A DNA stretch of 64,000 nucleotides. Origin: Microvirga terrestris. GTDB lineage: Bacteria; Pseudomonadota; Alphaproteobacteria; Rhizobiales; Beijerinckiaceae. Location of the stretch: positions 396,681 to 460,680 of the forward strand of contig NZ_JADQDN010000003.1 in the NCBI RefSeq assembly GCF_015694425.1. The letters run 5' to 3'. The notes under the pieces are model-generated. The model made no database searches. It saw only the letters and a list, made by a program, of their open reading frames with translations, and was not told the origin of the DNA. Shown here piece by piece: positions 62,061 to 64,000 of the stretch. Position 1 is the first letter of the stretch. Every line of letters starts with the position of its first letter. The position numbers and the translations under genes are program-made.

Positions 62061-62120
62061 AGAAACAGGCCCTATAAGCTCGCCTTGTTTCCCGCTGAGC
62101 CAACTTTTAAGTGACGTGCC

Positions 62121-63008
62121 ATGGACAAGATTCAAAAGCTTGCCATTGGCAGCATATTCGTCGGAACCGTTGTTTTCGTCCTGAAATATGCCGCCTATTA
62201 CATCACAGGCAGCATTGCGCTTTATTCCGACGCGCTGGAGAGCGTTATCAACGTGGTGACGGCAGTGGCAGCCTTCATGGCCGTTCGTCTGAGTGCCGCA
62301 CCGGCGGATGCCAATCACCCTTACGGCCACCATAAGGTGGAGTATTTCTCAGCCGTGCTCGAAGGCGTGCTGATCATCGTCGCAGCGCTTGCGATCCTGC
62401 GCGAAGCCTATTTCGGATTCATGTCGCCGCGGGTGATCGATGCTCCGATGCAGGGGCTTGCCGTCAACATGGTGGCCAGCGTGATCAACGCGGTCTGGTC
62501 TTGGGCTTTGATCCGCCGCGGACGGCGCCTGCGGTCACCCGCCCTGGTGGCGGACGGGCGTCACCTCCTCACCGATGTGGTCTCATCGGCGGTGGTTATC
62601 ATCGGCCTCCTGCTCGTGCCGCTCACTGGATGGGCCTGGCTCGATTCAGCGCTCGCCGCCATGGTGGCGGTCAACATTCTCTGGTCGGGATGGGGGCTGA
62701 TCAAGGAGAGCATCGGCGGCCTCATGGATGAGGCCCTGCCGGAAACCACGCTCATCCGCGTACGGGAAATCATCGCTCTGAATGCGGAAGGTGCCATCGA
62801 AGCGCACGACCTGCGCACGCGCCATGCAGGCCGGATGACCTTTATTGATTTCCACCTCGTCGTGTCGGGTGCCATGAGCGTGACCGATGCCCATGACATC
62901 TGCGACCGATTGGAACGAGCGCTGAAGGCCGATGTGGAGGACGCCCTGATCACGATCCATGTTGAGCCGGACACCAAGGCCAAGCACTCCGGCATCGTGG
63001 TGCTCTAA
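62121..63008 (+). CDS. Cation diffusion facilitator (FieF/CzcD-type)
   Basis: 295 residues with about five hydrophobic helices. Metal-site motif in SIALYSDALESVINV, the HPYGHHKVEYFSA loop, the second-site ADGRHLLTDVVSSAVV and a C-terminal cytoplasmic domain (EAHDLRTRHAGRMTFIDFHLVVSG). Members export Zn, Fe, Co or Cd by proton antiport; the metal is not clear here, since DxxxE rather than DxxxD at the first site is a variant. Confidence 0.88.
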   Translation: MDKIQKLAIGSIFVGTVVFVLKYAAYYITGSIALYSDALESVINVVTAVAAFMAVRLSAAPADANHPYGHHKVEYFSAVLEGVLIIVAALAILREAYFGFMSPRVIDAPMQGLAVNMVASVINAVWSWALIRRGRRLRSPALVADGRHLLTDVVSSAVVIIGLLLVPLTGWAWLDSALAAMVAVNILWSGWGLIKESIGGLMDEALPETTLIRVREIIALNAEGAIEAHDLRTRHAGRMTFIDFHLVVSGAMSVTDAHDICDRLERALKADVEDALITIHVEPDTKAKHSGIVVL

Positions 63009-63239
63009 AGTTATTTCGGCGAAGCGGAAACAGCTTCTAGATTCGATCTGTTAACGAATTGTAAATTCAGCTTTATCTCTGCTTAGATTTTCTAAGTAAT
63101 TAATAAAATCTTACTTCAGCAATAGGTATTAACCGTAATAGCTCAGGTATGTATTCCCGGCTAGAACTTCGTAGCCTGGATAAGCGCGTCGTGGGGGCGC
63201 GCGCCTCCCGCGGTGATGCGGGCAGGCCATTGAAATTCG
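63009..63239. other. AT-rich spacer before the chemoreceptor gene
   Basis: 231 bp, strongly AT-rich at 63040-63130 compared with the rest of the window. It probably holds the promoter of the chemoreceptor; I see no clear sigma-28-type or housekeeping boxes. Confidence 0.5.
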
Positions 63240-64000
63240 ATGCGCGCCTTGAACAATCTCAAAATCATTGCAAAGCTGGCCATTCCGGTGCTCGTGATGA
63301 TGGCTGTCACCATCGGCCTCATCATCTTCGCCAAAACTGCTCTGGATACGCTCGCGGCGGAAACCCAGCAGATCGTCGATGTCCATGCAGCTCGGCGCAG
63401 CATGGCACTGAACATCAAGGCCAATGTCAACGAGGCGGCGGTTCAAGAAAAGAACTTGATCATTGAGACGCGCTTCCAGGAAATGGCGGTCTACGAGCAG
63501 GCCTTCCGGGAGGCGAAGGAGAAAACCCTAAAAGGGCTGGAGTCCCTGACTGCGCTGTCCGAAACGCCGGAGCGCCGCGCGACCATCGAGCAATTGAAAA
63601 AGATCGTCGAGGACTACTTCGCTATCATGGGCCGGACCATTGCCCATGCTCAGCTCAACGAAAGCGACGAAGCCTTCAAGCTCTCCAGCGGCGAGGGACG
63701 CAATATACGCCAGAAAGCCACGCAGGCGCTCGACGAGCTTGTCACAGCCAATGCCACGACCCTGGAGCAGGAGAAGCAGGATGCGGCGGATCTCGCCTCT
63801 TTCACCTCTGCCAAACTGATTGCCTCCTCCGTTGTCGGCCTGACCTTGGCAATCGGCCTCCTTGCAGCCATCACGATCTACGGTGTGACGCGTCCGTTGG
63901 GTTCGATGACGGGAGCGATGGGCCGCTTGGCTTCGGGCGATCTGGAGGTGAGCGTCACGGGGGTCGAGCGCAAGGACGAGGTCGGCCAGCTCGCCCGCTC
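63240..64000 (+). CDS. Methyl-accepting chemotaxis protein, N-terminal part (3' end outside window)
   Basis: Open from ATG 63240 to the window end, 253 codons seen. Two hydrophobic helices (IPVLVMMAVTIGLIIFA near 15-31 and LIASSVVGLTLAIGLLAAITIY near 200) flank a four-helix-bundle sensor of about 160 residues, followed by a HAMP domain (GVTRPLGSMTGAMGRLASGDLEV, DEVGQLARS). The signalling domain is not visible. The ligand cannot be named. Confidence 0.85.
   Translation, partial: MRALNNLKIIAKLAIPVLVMMAVTIGLIIFAKTALDTLAAETQQIVDVHAARRSMALNIKANVNEAAVQEKNLIIETRFQEMAVYEQAFREAKEKTLKGLESLTALSETPERRATIEQLKKIVEDYFAIMGRTIAHAQLNESDEAFKLSSGEGRNIRQKATQALDELVTANATTLEQEKQDAADLASFTSAKLIASSVVGLTLAIGLLAAITIYGVTRPLGSMTGAMGRLASGDLEVSVTGVERKDEVGQLAR

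Overview
The window is high-GC chromosomal DNA from an alphaproteobacterium, most likely a Hyphomicrobiales (Rhizobiales) member of the Microvirga/Methylobacterium/Bosea type. This is inferred from the split F1 operon atpHAGDC, the mdh-sucCDAB-lpd and sdhCDAB clusters, an Omp19-like lipoprotein, a DUF4170 protein, HWE/HisKA_2 kinases and many GC-rich dispersed palindromes. No phage, insertion sequence or CRISPR array was seen. Both ends cut genes: the 3' part of putA on the left and the 5' part of a chemoreceptor on the right.

Layout. 1-12 kb: putA end, a 2H phosphoesterase, the F1 ATP synthase operon with a clear terminator, a histidine phosphatase, priA divergent from xerC, a 970-bp repeat-filled gap, and tdk. 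12-28 kb (minus strand): the TCA-cycle block lpd, sucB, sucA, sucD, a low-GC secreted protein, sucC and mdh; then tetR/zapE, an Omp19-like lipoprotein and sdhCDAB. 28-32 kb: a LysR regulator, an endostatin-like secreted protein, folD, two small conserved genes (DUF167, YggT) and tRNA-Ala(CGC). 32-40 kb: an accessory stretch with an L,D-transpeptidase, a phospholipase D, a PRC-barrel protein, several small uncharacterised genes (one of only 38 codons), a DUF454 protein and an amidase.

40-50.5 kb (minus strand) holds the most striking arrangement. A complete osmoprotectant ABC transporter (osmF, yehY, yehX, yehW) runs by overlapping stop/start codons straight into heme oxygenase, a bacteriophytochrome histidine kinase, a response regulator, a receiver-kinase fusion and a membrane HWE kinase. 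This layout predicts co-expression of osmolyte uptake and red/far-red light sensing.

50.5-55.5 kb: a DUF4170 gene, isocitrate lyase (aceA) divergent from a short-chain-fatty-acyl (RamB/ScfR-type) regulator with a palindromic operator candidate between them, an acetyltransferase, a glutamine amidotransferase, and a decayed second osmF-like gene. 55.7-64 kb (plus strand): a response regulator; a 1213-residue secreted protein combining FecR, TPR and outer-membrane barrel regions, coupled one base from a CHASE2 adenylate cyclase; a CDF cation transporter; and the start of a methyl-accepting chemotaxis protein.

Together the window covers oxidative energy metabolism (proline, TCA cycle, succinate dehydrogenase, ATP synthase), the glyoxylate-shunt entry, and a sensory/osmotic part. 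All family assignments come from reading motifs and remembered family features; no search was run.
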